A model generated the notes under the pieces. It worked only from the letters and a program-made list of their open reading frames with translations, ran no database searches and had not been told where the DNA came from. Position numbers and translations under genes: made by a program. Below, in pieces: positions 17,421 to 25,988 of a stretch of DNA of 64,000 nt; position 1 is the stretch's first letter, and each line of letters starts with the position of its first letter. The stretch is from Aerobium sp039839275 (GTDB lineage: Bacteria; Pseudomonadota; Alphaproteobacteria; Rhizobiales; Rhizobiaceae): the NCBI RefSeq assembly GCF_039839275.1, contig NZ_JBDOQP010000007.1:62001-126000 (forward strand). Direction: 5' to 3'.

Positions 17421-17527
17421 GTGCGTTCCGCCTTCATCCTGCCTGATCTCGTGCGCGCGGTTTGCGTCCACCCGCCGTCTCTATGTAGACTTGCCGAAAG
17501 CCCGGGGCAAAACGAAGGAGCAGAAAA

Positions 17528-17722
17528 ATGGCGCTGTTCGACGATGAACCCGTGAAGGCGAAGCGCGTTCACGAGATCGGGCAGGATCTTTCGATGCTGT
17601 CGGTCGGTGAGATCGAGGAGCGGATCACCCAGCTCAGACACGAAATCGCCCGCATGGAGACCGAATTGGCCGCAAAGGGTTCCACCAAGCTGGCGGCCGA
17701 AGCCCTGTTTCGCAGGGAATAG
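17528..17722 (+). CDS. DUF1192 family small protein
   Basis: A 64-residue protein: MALFDDEPVKAKRVHEIGQDLSMLS, then SVGEIEERITQLRHEIARMETEL, a short coiled coil, and KLAAEALFRRE. The Asp-rich head, 'IGQDLS.LSV.EL' core and coiled coil are diagnostic of DUF1192, a small cytosolic alphaproteobacterial family of unknown function. AAGGAGCAG lies just upstream. It is divergent from the quinone oxidoreductase, an arrangement that suggests shared promoter space at 17421-17527. Confidence 0.87.
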   Translation: MALFDDEPVKAKRVHEIGQDLSMLSVGEIEERITQLRHEIARMETELAAKGSTKLAAEALFRRE

Positions 17723-17855
17723 CAGCGAACCGAGAAAAACGCCGGGCGCATGTCGCAATCCGACGAAGCTTCGCCCCATTCATGACTAGGTTCGCAGTGG
17801 CTGTGCGATTCGAGGTCGCCGGCCAGATTCACGCATAAAAGGCCGATCGCACACC

Positions 17856-19130
17856 ATGCTCGCCATCTACCGTCCGATCTTCTCGCTTCTCAGCAGCACC
17901 GCCTTCCTTCTGGGCGCGTCGGGCCTTCACGGGCTTCTCCTGCCGTTGAGGGGGCAGGCCGAAGGCTTTTCGACGGCGGCCCTCGGGCTGCTGGGAACGG
18001 CATGGGCTGCCGGTTTCATGGCGGGCTGCTTCTTTGCTCCATGGCTCGTGAGACGTGTCGGCCATGTCCGGGCCTTCGGCGCCTGCGCGGCTTCCGCCGC
18101 CATCATCGCCCTGCTGACCGGCTTGTGGATCGACGAATTCATCTGGATTCTGCTGCGCGCCGGTACCGGTTTCACCATGGCGGGAGCGTTCATGGTGATC
18201 GAGAGCTGGCTCAACGAGCGGTCGACCAACGAGAACAGGGGTACTGTCTTTGGCCTCTACATGATGGTGACCTATGCGGCGATCATGGCGGGCCAGATGA
18301 TCGTCGTCGTGGCCGACATCGGCACCGCCTCATTGTTCATGGGGGCTGGCATCCTGTTCTGCGCGGCTCTCGTCCCGGTCTCGGTCTCTTCGGCCGCGAG
18401 CCCCAAGCCGCTCGCCGATGTCAGGCTCAATCTGCGCGGGCTTTACGCGAACTCGCCTGTCGCGGTGGTCGGCTGCGTGCTGATCGGCATGGCCAACGGC
18501 GCCTGGGGAACGCTAGGCGCCGTTTACGGTGCGCGCGCCGGCATCTCGACGCCGGAAATCGCGGTGATGATGAGCCTCGTAGTGATTTCCGGCGCCGTGT
18601 CGCAGTTGCCCGTTGGCCGAATATCCGACCGCACCGACCGCCGCTTCGTGCTCGCGGGTGCTGCCTTCGTCTGCGCGATCGTGGCGCTGTCGCTGTTCGT
18701 GTTCTCGCCGCGTTCGTCGGTGGCGATCCTGGTGCTCATGGCGGCCTACGGCGCCATGGCCTACACGCTCTATTCGATCGCGGTGGCACATGCCAACGAC
18801 CACGCCAGTGCGGAGGATTTCGTCAAGGTTTCCGGGGGGTTGCTGTTGCTCTACGGCTTCGGCACCATGATCGGGCCCGTGCTCGGCGCGGTGCTGATGG
18901 AGCGGCTGCGGCCCGACAGCCTGTTCCTTGCGACGGCCCTGCCGCATTTCCTGCTCGCCGTCTACGCCCTCATCCGTGTCCGTGCCCGCGCGCCGGTGCC
19001 GATCGAGGATCGCGAGGCGTTCAAGACGCTGCCGGCGGAGCGTGCGGTGACCCCGCAAGCGGTGCTGCTCGATCCGCGCAGCGACACCGACGGGAATGGC
19101 GATGCGGTGGCCGGAAAGGAAGCGGCATAA
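17856..19130 (+). CDS. major facilitator superfamily transporter (YcaD-like)
   Basis: A 424-residue inner-membrane protein with about 12 hydrophobic segments. Seen: GLLGTAWAAGFMAGCFFAPWLVRRVGHVRAFG (loop 2-3 motif A variant), a motif ERSTNENRGTVFGLYMM, and the second-half GRISDRTDRRFVLAGA (motif A again). The sequence SWLNERSTNENRG is typical of the YcaD/YfkF branch. The substrate is unknown. The hydrophilic C-terminal tail of about 45 residues is poorly conserved in such proteins. The ATG has only a weak Shine-Dalgarno (AAGG). Confidence 0.9.
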   Translation: MLAIYRPIFSLLSSTAFLLGASGLHGLLLPLRGQAEGFSTAALGLLGTAWAAGFMAGCFFAPWLVRRVGHVRAFGACAASAAIIALLTGLWIDEFIWILLRAGTGFTMAGAFMVIESWLNERSTNENRGTVFGLYMMVTYAAIMAGQMIVVVADIGTASLFMGAGILFCAALVPVSVSSAASPKPLADVRLNLRGLYANSPVAVVGCVLIGMANGAWGTLGAVYGARAGISTPEIAVMMSLVVISGAVSQLPVGRISDRTDRRFVLAGAAFVCAIVALSLFVFSPRSSVAILVLMAAYGAMAYTLYSIAVAHANDHASAEDFVKVSGGLLLLYGFGTMIGPVLGAVLMERLRPDSLFLATALPHFLLAVYALIRVRARAPVPIEDREAFKTLPAERAVTPQAVLLDPRSDTDGNGDAVAGKEAA

Positions 19131-19172
19131 GCCGATTGAGTTCGAACGCTCTGGTGGGTTACAAAATGAGCC

Positions 19173-19436
19173 ATGACCCAACCGGATGCGTTCACGGCCA
19201 TCTCGGATAGCAACCGCCGCTATCTTCTCGAAGAGCTGCGGCGAGGGCCAAAGACGGTCAACGAACTCGCAAACGGCCTGCCGGTCTCGAGGCCGGCGGT
19301 GTCGCAGCACCTCAAGGTGCTGCTCGATGCAGGGCTGGTGACGGTACGCTCCGATGGCACAAGGCGTATCTACGCCGTCAGCAATGACGGCTTCCTGAAG
19401 CTAAACGTGTGGATCGACCAGTTTTGGGAGGCTTGA
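19173..19436 (+). CDS. ArsR-like winged-helix regulator
   Basis: An 87-residue protein made almost wholly of a winged helix: AISDSNRRYLLEELRRGPKTVNELANGLPVSRPAVSQHLKVLLDAGLVTVRSDGTRRIYAV. The recognition helix 'RPAVSQHLKVL' is typical of ArsR/SmtB-like repressors of the group that often precedes an SRPBCC (AHSA1) gene; no such partner follows here. No metal-binding Cys cluster is present, so a metal sensor is unlikely. Targets unknown. Confidence 0.85.
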   Translation: MTQPDAFTAISDSNRRYLLEELRRGPKTVNELANGLPVSRPAVSQHLKVLLDAGLVTVRSDGTRRIYAVSNDGFLKLNVWIDQFWEA

Positions 19437-19629
19437 GGCCGGTCGCGAGGGGGCCTGCTGGCGAAGCCGATGGCGCGAGCGCCACCGGCGGGGTTGCCAA
19501 GTGATGATATGATTCGACCCATGTCGAATTTCGCGAATTGCGCGGGCACCAATCATGCTGGAACGGCGATCCGCTTGCTCTGTCCGGCGCGGGCATATCC
19601 GCGCGCCGGATCCTGTCTTATGGAGGGCT

Positions 19630-19806
19630 CTAGTGCCGTGTGGGCACGCGAAGCTTTTCCATCTGATCCTTGAGCGCCAACTTGCGTCGCTTAAGCCTGG
19701 CGAGTTCGAGATCGTCGTATGACGGATGCGCCAACGCTTGGTCTATTTCACGCTCGATATCACCGTGTTTACGCTGAAGCTCTTCAAGATGGGATGCAAG
19801 AGACAT
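19630..19806 (-). CDS. DUF465 (YdcH-like) small protein 1
   Basis: A 58-residue helical protein: SLASHLEELQRKHGDIEREIDQ, then AHPSYDDLELARLKRRKLALKDQMEKLR. The 'LKRRKLALKDQ(I/M)' signature marks DUF465, a family of tiny coiled-coil proteins common in Alphaproteobacteria with unknown function. The start at 19806 has GGAGAG upstream (GGGAGAGTCC in reverse). It is divergent from a second DUF465 gene across 229 bases. Confidence 0.87.
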   Translation of the reverse strand: MSLASHLEELQRKHGDIEREIDQALAHPSYDDLELARLKRRKLALKDQMEKLRVPTRH

Positions 19807-20035
19807 GTTGGACTCTCCCTTCAAGGTTCCTCGATGTGCCGTCTCGAGGCCGCCACCGCAGGCCGCCTTTCGTGACAGCACAATGACAGTGTGCCATCGA
19901 AAGACGTAGCTGTCGAATGCTGTTTGGTAGCGTTTCCTGACGGGCCTTAATGTGTTATGAACACGCACCGGAGGCGACGGCTCCGGAACCCTCCCGATCG
20001 GCGAACTGTCGCCGAAATTCTGCAGACGGAACAGC

Positions 20036-20239
20036 ATGTCGGAACAGGAACAGGCCGAAGTTCGGCTCGAGTTTGCCAAGGTCAAGCAGGAACACACCGA
20101 TTTCGATGCCGCGATCAACGCGATGATCGCAATGGGGTGCGACCCGCTGCAGATACAACGGATGAAGAAGAAGAAACTCGCGCTCAAGGACAGGCTCCAG
20201 CAGCTCGAAGACCGAATCATTCCCGATATCATCGCCTGA
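20036..20239 (+). CDS. DUF465 (YdcH-like) small protein 2
   Basis: A 67-residue helical protein: MSEQEQAEVRLEFAKVKQEHTDFDAAINAM, then LQIQRMKKKKLALKDRLQQLEDRIIPDIIA. It shares the 'K(K/R)(K/R)KLALKD' signature with the gene 229 bases away on the other strand, so the pair looks like a divergent duplication. It lies 9 bases upstream of purE on the same strand and is probably co-transcribed with purEK. Function unknown. Confidence 0.9.
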   Translation: MSEQEQAEVRLEFAKVKQEHTDFDAAINAMIAMGCDPLQIQRMKKKKLALKDRLQQLEDRIIPDIIA

Positions 20240-20248
20240 GAGCACGCC

Positions 20249-20746
20249 ATGTCTGGTCCGAACGCCGACGTCGCCATCATCATGGGCAGCCAGTCCGACT
20301 GGGCGACGATGCGCAATGCCGCCGAAACGCTCGATGCGCTGGGCATTTCTCATGAAAGCCTGATCGTTTCCGCCCACAGGACGCCGCAGCGCCTCTACGA
20401 CTTCGCCACCGGCGCCAAGGCCAAAGGCTTCAAGGTCATCGTCGCGGGCGCCGGCGGCGCCGCGCATCTGCCTGGCATGACGGCGTCGCTCACGCCATTG
20501 CCGGTATTCGGCGTGCCAGTCGAATCAAAGGCACTGTCGGGACAGGATTCGCTGCTTTCCATCGTCCAGATGCCTGCGGGAATTCCTGTCGGCACGCTGG
20601 CGATCGGCAGGGCGGGGGCCGTCAACGCGGCGCTGCTCGCGGCGGCGGTGCTGGCGCTTTCCGACGAGGCGCTGGCTACCCGCCTCGACGCGTTCCGCGC
20701 CGCCCAGACGGAAAAGGTCGCCGCGCGACCCACGGACGACGCATGA
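20249..20746 (+). CDS. purE: N5-carboxyaminoimidazole ribonucleotide mutase
   Basis: Interconverts N5-CAIR and CAIR in purine synthesis. The 165-residue class I PurE shows the phosphate/ribose loop IIMGSQSDWATM (10-21), the catalytic SAHRTP (about 41-46), AGAGGAAHLPGM and the lid GVPVESKALSGQDSLLSIVQMP. The 3' end overlaps purK by four bases (ATGA), so PurE and PurK are translationally coupled. Confidence 0.97.
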   Translation: MSGPNADVAIIMGSQSDWATMRNAAETLDALGISHESLIVSAHRTPQRLYDFATGAKAKGFKVIVAGAGGAAHLPGMTASLTPLPVFGVPVESKALSGQDSLLSIVQMPAGIPVGTLAIGRAGAVNAALLAAAVLALSDEALATRLDAFRAAQTEKVAARPTDDA

Positions 20747-21819
20747 TCACGCCGCTTCCGGCCGGGTCGACGATCGGCATCATCGGCGGTGGTCAGCTCG
20801 GCCGGATGCTCGCGATGGCCGCCGCCCGGCTCGGCTATCGCACGATCGTGCTCGAGCCCCAGGCAGACTGTCCTGCGGCACAGACCGCGAATCGCCAGAT
20901 CGTGGCCGCCTATGACGATGCGCATGGCCTGGCGGAACTGGCGCGCGAGTGCGCTGTCGTCACCTACGAGTTCGAGAACGTTCCGGTGGAGGCGATTGCA
21001 GCGCTTGCCGCCGACGTAGCGGTGTTTCCGCCCGCCCGCGCGCTGGAAGTCGCGCAGGATCGGCTAGCGGAAAAGACGGCGATCAACGCCATGGGAATCG
21101 CCACCGCCCGCTTTCTCGCGGTCGACGATGACACGATGCTTGCTGCCGGCATCGAGGGGTTTGGCGGCAATGGCGTCTTGAAGACACGGCGGCTGGGCTA
21201 TGACGGCAAGGGCCAGCGCGTCTTTCGCAACGCCTCGCGGCAAGATGCGGCCGGCGTGTTCGCGGCCATGGGCAATGCGCCGCTGATCCTCGAAGCCTTC
21301 GTCGAATTCGAGCGCGAGGTGTCGGCCATCGCCGCACGCGGGCAGGACGGTCGTGTCGTGGCGTATGATGCTGCCGAGAACGTTCACCGCGATGGCATTC
21401 TGCATACGTCGACCGTTCCGGCACAGGTGTCGGAAGCGACGCTTGCGCAAGCGCGGAATGCTGCCGCGACGATCCTCGAAGGGCTCGATTACGTGGGCGT
21501 CATCGGCGTCGAGTTCTTTGTTCTGTCCGATGGCGCGCTTATCGTGAACGAGATCGCGCCGCGCGTGCACAATTCCGGCCACTGGACGGAGGCGGCCTGC
21601 ATGGTGTCACAGTTCGAACAGCATATCCGCGCCATTTGCGGCCTGCCTCTGGGCGATCCCGCAAGGCACAGCGACTGCGTCATGGAGAACCTGATCGGCG
21701 AGGATGTGGCGCGGGTTGGGGACCTGCTGGCGGAATCCGGCGTGATGGTTCATCTCTATGGCAAGGCGCAGGCCCGGCCGGGCCGAAAGATGGGACATTT
21801 TACCCGCCTCGGCGGCTGA
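20743..21819 (+). CDS. purK: N5-carboxyaminoimidazole ribonucleotide synthase
   Basis: ATP-grasp enzyme that carboxylates AIR with bicarbonate to N5-CAIR, feeding PurE. The 358-residue protein starts with IGIIGGGQLGRMLAMAAARLGY and has FEFENVP-like VTYEFENVPVE, the ATP-grasp segment VLKTRRLGYDGKGQ, EAFVEFEREVS and the metal site VNEIAPRVHNSGHWT. Coupled to purE by an ATGA overlap. Confidence 0.97.
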   Translation: MITPLPAGSTIGIIGGGQLGRMLAMAAARLGYRTIVLEPQADCPAAQTANRQIVAAYDDAHGLAELARECAVVTYEFENVPVEAIAALAADVAVFPPARALEVAQDRLAEKTAINAMGIATARFLAVDDDTMLAAGIEGFGGNGVLKTRRLGYDGKGQRVFRNASRQDAAGVFAAMGNAPLILEAFVEFEREVSAIAARGQDGRVVAYDAAENVHRDGILHTSTVPAQVSEATLAQARNAAATILEGLDYVGVIGVEFFVLSDGALIVNEIAPRVHNSGHWTEAACMVSQFEQHIRAICGLPLGDPARHSDCVMENLIGEDVARVGDLLAESGVMVHLYGKAQARPGRKMGHFTRLGG

Positions 21820-21834
21820 GACAGCGTCTCGCGG

Positions 21835-21863
21835 TTGACAGGGCACCGGAGTCTCGTTTAAGA
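21835..21863 (+). promoter_or_regulatory. sigma-70-type promoter of rpmJ
   Basis: TTGACA (21835-21840), a 17-base spacer and TTTAAG (21858-21863), 15 bases after the purK stop. The -35 box is a perfect consensus, suiting a highly expressed ribosomal gene. The leader to the rpmJ ATG is about 70 bases. Confidence 0.65.
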
Positions 21864-21878
21864 GCCAGCCCAGTTTTC

Positions 21879-21897
21879 GGCGCGCCTTGAGCGCGCC
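21879..21897 (+). promoter_or_regulatory. GC hairpin in the rpmJ leader
   Basis: GGCGCGC (21879-21885), loop CCTTGA-like, GCGCGCC (21891-21897), followed by TTTGTG. It begins about 10 bases after the likely start of transcription. The U-run is too short for a confident terminator; it may be a leader structure that modulates rpmJ expression. Confidence 0.4.
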
Positions 21898-21939
21898 TTT
21901 GTGTTGGCCCGGATGGGCATTCGAGAACGGGCTGGACCG

Positions 21940-22065
21940 ATGAAGATCAAGAATTCGCTCAAGGCACTCAAGAGCCGCCACCGTGACAACCGCATGGTTC
22001 GTCGCAAGGGTCGCGTCTACATCATCAACAAGAGCGCCCCGCGCTTCAAGGCGCGCCAGGGCTGA
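21940..22065 (+). CDS. rpmJ: 50S ribosomal protein bL36 (zinc-free form)
   Basis: A 41-residue basic protein: MKIKNSLKALKSRHRDNRM, then VRRKGRVYIINKSAPRFKARQG. It is the YkgO-type bL36 that lacks the Cys/His zinc ribbon and has the short C-terminal extension common in Alphaproteobacteria. It is a component of the large subunit. It has a consensus promoter of its own directly after purK. Confidence 0.95.
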   Translation: MKIKNSLKALKSRHRDNRMVRRKGRVYIINKSAPRFKARQG

Positions 22066-22133
22066 TAGGCCCAAGCGCAGCTTCACGCGAAATTCAGTTT
22101 GACGTTCCGACATGCGCGGGTAGATTCCCGTGC

Positions 22134-22721
22134 ATGCGGAACGTTTTTGTCATTTCCATCGCGATTCTGGTTGGATTGTCCTCTGCGGCAATCGCCCAGA
22201 CGACCGGACGGTCATCTACGGGCATCGCTGCCGAACAACCCGCAGAGCGGATCGAGGGCCTGTTCGACGAGCTGAAGAAGGCGCGCAACGAGCAGGCGGC
22301 CGAACGCATCTCGTCGCGCATCCGTCAGGAATGGGCGCGTTCTGGCAGCGCCTCGATCGATCTCCTCATGCAATGGTCGCAAGAGGCGATGAACGAAAAG
22401 AAGAACGGCGCTGCGATGGATTTCCTCGACCAGGTGGTCACGCTCGCACCCGACTATGCGGAGGGGTGGAACCGGCGTGCCACCTTGCATTTCGCGATGG
22501 ACAACTATGCCAAGTCGATGGCCGACATCGAGCGTGTGTTGCGGCTTGAGCCGCGCCACTTCGGCGCGCTCGGCGGCATGGCGACAATTCTCAAGAACAC
22601 CGGGCGCAACGAAGCCGCGATGCACGCCTATGAGCGCCTGCTGCAGGTCTATCCGATGATGCGTCCGGCGCAGAGCGAATTGGGACGCCTCGCCGATGAG
22701 TTGACGGGCGAACGCATCTGA
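22134..22721 (+). CDS. periplasmic TPR protein (Sec signal)
   Basis: A 195-residue protein with a Sec signal peptide (MRNVFVISIAILVGLSSAAIAQ, cleavage likely after AIA/Q) and two to three TPR units: AMDFLDQVVTLAPDYAEGWNRRATLHFAMDNYAKSMADIERVLRLEPRHFGALGGMATILK. The phrase 'YAEGWN.RA...DIER.L.LEP.HF.AL' is shared with the Tat-type TPR protein at 36143-36724, so they are paralogues. Likely a periplasmic scaffold; partner unknown. Confidence 0.86.
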   Translation: MRNVFVISIAILVGLSSAAIAQTTGRSSTGIAAEQPAERIEGLFDELKKARNEQAAERISSRIRQEWARSGSASIDLLMQWSQEAMNEKKNGAAMDFLDQVVTLAPDYAEGWNRRATLHFAMDNYAKSMADIERVLRLEPRHFGALGGMATILKNTGRNEAAMHAYERLLQVYPMMRPAQSELGRLADELTGERI

Positions 22722-22764
22722 CGTCTCCTGCCCACCCGTCGCTTCTCCCGATCGGCAATTGCAT

Positions 22765-23823
22765 ATGAATCTCGTCCTGGCGGCCGTCTATTTTCTGCTT
22801 TCCGTGACCCTGTTGCTCGCCGGCGCAAGCCGCGTTGGCGCATGGGCGATCGAGCGCAACAATCCTCCGGTGGGAGAATTCGCCGACATCGCCGGCGCCC
22901 GGCTCCACTATGTTCACGTCGCCGCCGATACGGATGCCGACCTGCCGCCGATCGTCTTTATCCATGGCGCAAGCGGCAATCTGCTCGACCAGATGGGGCC
23001 GGCTCGGCCACTGCTCGAAGGCCGGGCCGAGATGCTGTTCATGGACCGCCCAGGATATGGCTGGTCTGAACGCGGGTCCGGCAATGAAGACCCCGACGGG
23101 CAGGCGGACGCCATCGCGGCGCTGATGGACAATCGCGGCATCGCCAGCGCGGTGATCGTCGGCCACTCGTTTGGTGCCGCCGTTGCCGCAGCATTGACGC
23201 TCAGGCATCCCGACAAGGTTCAGGGGGTGGTCTTTCTCTCGGGCGCGACTCACCCATGGCCGGGTGGCGCCACGTCCTGGTACTACGACATTGCGGCAAT
23301 TCCGTTCCTCGGCAGGCTGTTCGTCGAGACGCTTGCCTGGCCTGGCGGCGTCCTGCAGATAGACGGGGCGTCATCGAGCGTGTTTTCTCCCAACGAGAAG
23401 CCCGAGCGCTATGTCGAGGATGCCGGCATCCGGCTCGTCCTGCGCCCGGCAGCGTTTCGTGCCAATGCGATCGACGTTGCCGGACTCTATGATCACGCTG
23501 TGCGGACCGCGCCGCGCTATGGCGAGATCGCCGTCCCGACGATCGTCATATCCGGCAATCGCGACACCGTCGTCCTCGAGCGGATCCACTCCGTCGGTCT
23601 TGCACGCGACATTCCCGGTGCGGAACTGGTCTGGGTCGACAATCTCGGCCACAAACCCGACTGGGTGGCGCCGGATCTCGTCGCGGTGGCGATCGAAAAA
23701 GCTGCGGGTCGGCCTGTGGACGTCCAGGCGGCGGCGCGCGTCGTGGAGGCGCGTATCGCCCACGATGCCTTCGGGCCGGTCGAGCCGAGGGAAGAAGCGC
23801 CGGAACTCAGCCCGGCGCAGTAG
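22765..23823 (+). CDS. alpha/beta hydrolase, membrane-anchored or exported
   Basis: A 352-residue protein starting with a hydrophobic segment NLVLAAVYFLLSVTLLLAGAS, then an alpha/beta hydrolase: VFIHGASGNLLDQ (oxyanion HG), MDRPGYGWSERG, nucleophile elbow GHSFGAAVA with Ser, VISGNRDTVV (acid Asp region) and GHKPDW with the catalytic His. The C-terminal 40 residues are acidic and look disordered. ATG 22765 is preferred to the TTG two codons upstream. Substrate unknown. Confidence 0.87.
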   Translation: MNLVLAAVYFLLSVTLLLAGASRVGAWAIERNNPPVGEFADIAGARLHYVHVAADTDADLPPIVFIHGASGNLLDQMGPARPLLEGRAEMLFMDRPGYGWSERGSGNEDPDGQADAIAALMDNRGIASAVIVGHSFGAAVAAALTLRHPDKVQGVVFLSGATHPWPGGATSWYYDIAAIPFLGRLFVETLAWPGGVLQIDGASSSVFSPNEKPERYVEDAGIRLVLRPAAFRANAIDVAGLYDHAVRTAPRYGEIAVPTIVISGNRDTVVLERIHSVGLARDIPGAELVWVDNLGHKPDWVAPDLVAVAIEKAAGRPVDVQAAARVVEARIAHDAFGPVEPREEAPELSPAQ

Positions 23824-23841
23824 CGTCAGGTGGTGCCGCTG

Positions 23842-25278
23842 TCAGTGGCCGCCCTGTCCATCGGCACCGACATAGGCGATGCGCAGCATGTTTGTGGCGC
23901 CTGGCGTGCCGAGCGGTACACCTGCCGTGATGATCACACGGTCGCCGGCCCGCGCGAACCCTTCCTGGTAAGCGATACGACAGGCGCGATCGACCATGTC
24001 GTCCAGATTGCTCGCATCCTCGGTGACGACGCAGTGCGTGCCCCAGACGAGCGACAGCCGCCGCGCGGTCTCTACGACCGGCGACAGCGCGATGATCGGA
24101 AGCTGCGGGCGTTCCCGGGCGGCGCGCAACCCCGTCGTTCCCGACGAGGTGTAGGTGACGATCGCAGAAAGCTTCAGCGTCTCGCCGATCTGGCGTGAGG
24201 CGAGCGAGATCGCATCCGCGCCCGTTGCCTCGGGTTCCGAACGCTGGGCGTTGATGATGCCGGGATAGAGCGGATCCTTCTCGACCTGCACCGCAATCGC
24301 GTTCATCGTCGCCACCGCCTCGACCGGATAATCGCCGGCTGCCGATTCGGCCGAAAGCATCACCGCGTCCGCGCCCTCGAATACCGCGATCGACACGTCG
24401 GAGACCTCGGCGCGGGTCGGCACCGGGGCCGTGATCATCGATTCGAGCATCTGGGTGGCGACCACCACCGGCTTGCCGGCACGGCGCGCCGCACGGGTGA
24501 TCTGCTTCTGGATGCCGGGAACCGCTTCGAGTGGCATCTCCACGCCGAGATCGCCGCGCGCCACCATCAGTGCGTCGGACAATTCGATGATTTCCGCCAG
24601 GCGGGTGACGGCCTGCGGCTTCTCGATCTTCGACATGATCGCAGCGCGACCACGGGCGATCTTGCGCACCTCGGCGACGTCTTCCGGACGCTGTACGAAG
24701 GACAGGGCCACCCAGTCCACGCCCGTCGCAAGGACAGCGTCCAGATCCTTGCGGTCCTTTTCCGTCAGCGCGCCAACGGGAAGGTCGGTGTCGGGAAGGC
24801 TGACGCCCTTCTTATCGGATATCTTGGTGCCGGAGACGACCGTGCAGGTGATCGTCTTGCCATCGGTCTTCTCGGCCTTGAGCTGCAGGCGACCGTCGTC
24901 GATCAGCAGGCGATCGCCCGGGACGACCGACTTGAGGATTTCCGGATGCGGCAGGTGCACACGCTTGTTGTTGCCGGGCGTGGGATCGGCATCGAGGATG
25001 AAGGTCTCCCCGGGTACCAGCTCCACCGAACCGTTCTCGAATTTGCCAACGCGCAGTTTCGGGCCCTGAAGATCGGCAAGGATGCCGATCGGCCTGCCGA
25101 CCTCCTTCTCGATCTTGCGCAATCGCTCGACCAGAGTGCGCATCAGCTCGTGGCTGGCATGGCTCATATTGATTCGGAACACGTCGGCGCCGGCTTCGAA
25201 AAGCTTGCGGATCATGTGTTCTTCGGAGGATGCGGGGCCGAGCGTTGCGAGTATCTTGACCTTGCGGCTGCGTCTCAT
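23842..25278 (-). CDS. pyk: pyruvate kinase
   Basis: Last step of glycolysis, phosphoenolpyruvate plus ADP to pyruvate plus ATP. A 478-residue protein with KILATLGPASS (8-18), VFRINMSHAS, GPKLRVGKF, the catalytic IMSKIEKPQAV, the Mg/PEP motif ALMVARGDLGVEMPLE, and VVVATQMLESMI. The C-terminal allosteric domain is present (IVTYTSSGTTGLRAARERPQLPIIALSP). Its ATG overlaps the stop of the upstream DUF1036 gene by four bases. Confidence 0.97.
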   Translation of the reverse strand: MRRSRKVKILATLGPASSEEHMIRKLFEAGADVFRINMSHASHELMRTLVERLRKIEKEVGRPIGILADLQGPKLRVGKFENGSVELVPGETFILDADPTPGNNKRVHLPHPEILKSVVPGDRLLIDDGRLQLKAEKTDGKTITCTVVSGTKISDKKGVSLPDTDLPVGALTEKDRKDLDAVLATGVDWVALSFVQRPEDVAEVRKIARGRAAIMSKIEKPQAVTRLAEIIELSDALMVARGDLGVEMPLEAVPGIQKQITRAARRAGKPVVVATQMLESMITAPVPTRAEVSDVSIAVFEGADAVMLSAESAAGDYPVEAVATMNAIAVQVEKDPLYPGIINAQRSEPEATGADAISLASRQIGETLKLSAIVTYTSSGTTGLRAARERPQLPIIALSPVVETARRLSLVWGTHCVVTEDASNLDDMVDRACRIAYQEGFARAGDRVIITAGVPLGTPGATNMLRIAYVGADGQGGH

Positions 25279-25787
25279 GGATTGCCTGTTCCCGTAATGG
25301 CGGCCGGGCCGCCTTCAGCAGGCTCGTCGGTCAACTGGACCATCCAGCTCGACTGTTCCTGTGTGTCGTATTCCTGGAAGCCTGCACGCTGGAATCCCCT
25401 GGCGAAACAGTCGCCGGCGCCGGCGATCTTGAACTCACGTTCGGCCACGCACATGTTGACAGGCCCGTCCCAGCGCCCGCCGCGCTCTGCGTCCTCGGCG
25501 TAAAGGTAATAGAACCGCGACGACAGCGCGCCCTCGATCAGCGTTTTGCAGGTGGAACCCTCGACATGCCACCAGCCTTCGGTCACCCAGCCGGTGCTGG
25601 CGCGATAGCCGATGGCGACGCCGACGAGGCTCTGGGTGGCATTGCAGACGCGGAAATCGGCCAGAGCCGGGGTGGCCAGCACCAGGCCGGCACCGAGGCT
25701 GCCCAGCCCCGCGATGCCCGCAAGCATGCAGGATCGCAAAGCAGTCCTCAAAGCCGTCTTCATGACCGTTGCCGCCTGAATCGCCAT
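25275..25787 (-). CDS. DUF1036 family exported protein
   Basis: A 170-residue protein with an N-terminal signal (a run of small hydrophobic residues, AGIAGLGSLGAGLVLATPALA, then DFRVCNAT). The mature part has the DUF1036 pattern FRVCNATQSLVGVAIGYR, WVTEGWWHVEGSTCKTLIEG, YYLYAE and Cys-containing C-terminus. Function is unknown; it is a small extracytoplasmic domain, perhaps disulfide-stabilised by its Cys residues. Translationally coupled (ATGA) to pyk downstream, a linkage common in rhizobia. Confidence 0.88.
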   Translation of the reverse strand: MAIQAATVMKTALRTALRSCMLAGIAGLGSLGAGLVLATPALADFRVCNATQSLVGVAIGYRASTGWVTEGWWHVEGSTCKTLIEGALSSRFYYLYAEDAERGGRWDGPVNMCVAEREFKIAGAGDCFARGFQRAGFQEYDTQEQSSWMVQLTDEPAEGGPAAITGTGNP

Positions 25788-25988
25788 ATCACAAGCCTCT
25801 TTTCGAAGAAGTCCGGTCGCGTGTCAACGCATCGAGCCTTTGGAAGCGAACCGATTTAGGCCGTCTTGCGTGTGCTGTCCGCCATCGCCTCGCGGTGTTG
25901 TCCAAAAGCTTGGCGAAACAGCGGCATTGCATGGCCGGCTTGTTCATGGAAGACAGTTTGGCTCAAGTTCAAACCACCGGATCCCGCA

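Noticed and set aside
19437..19629. A possible 67-codon gene at 19470-19673 after the winged-helix regulator.
   Set aside because: It overlaps the DUF465 gene on the other strand, has no ribosome site and no conserved pattern.
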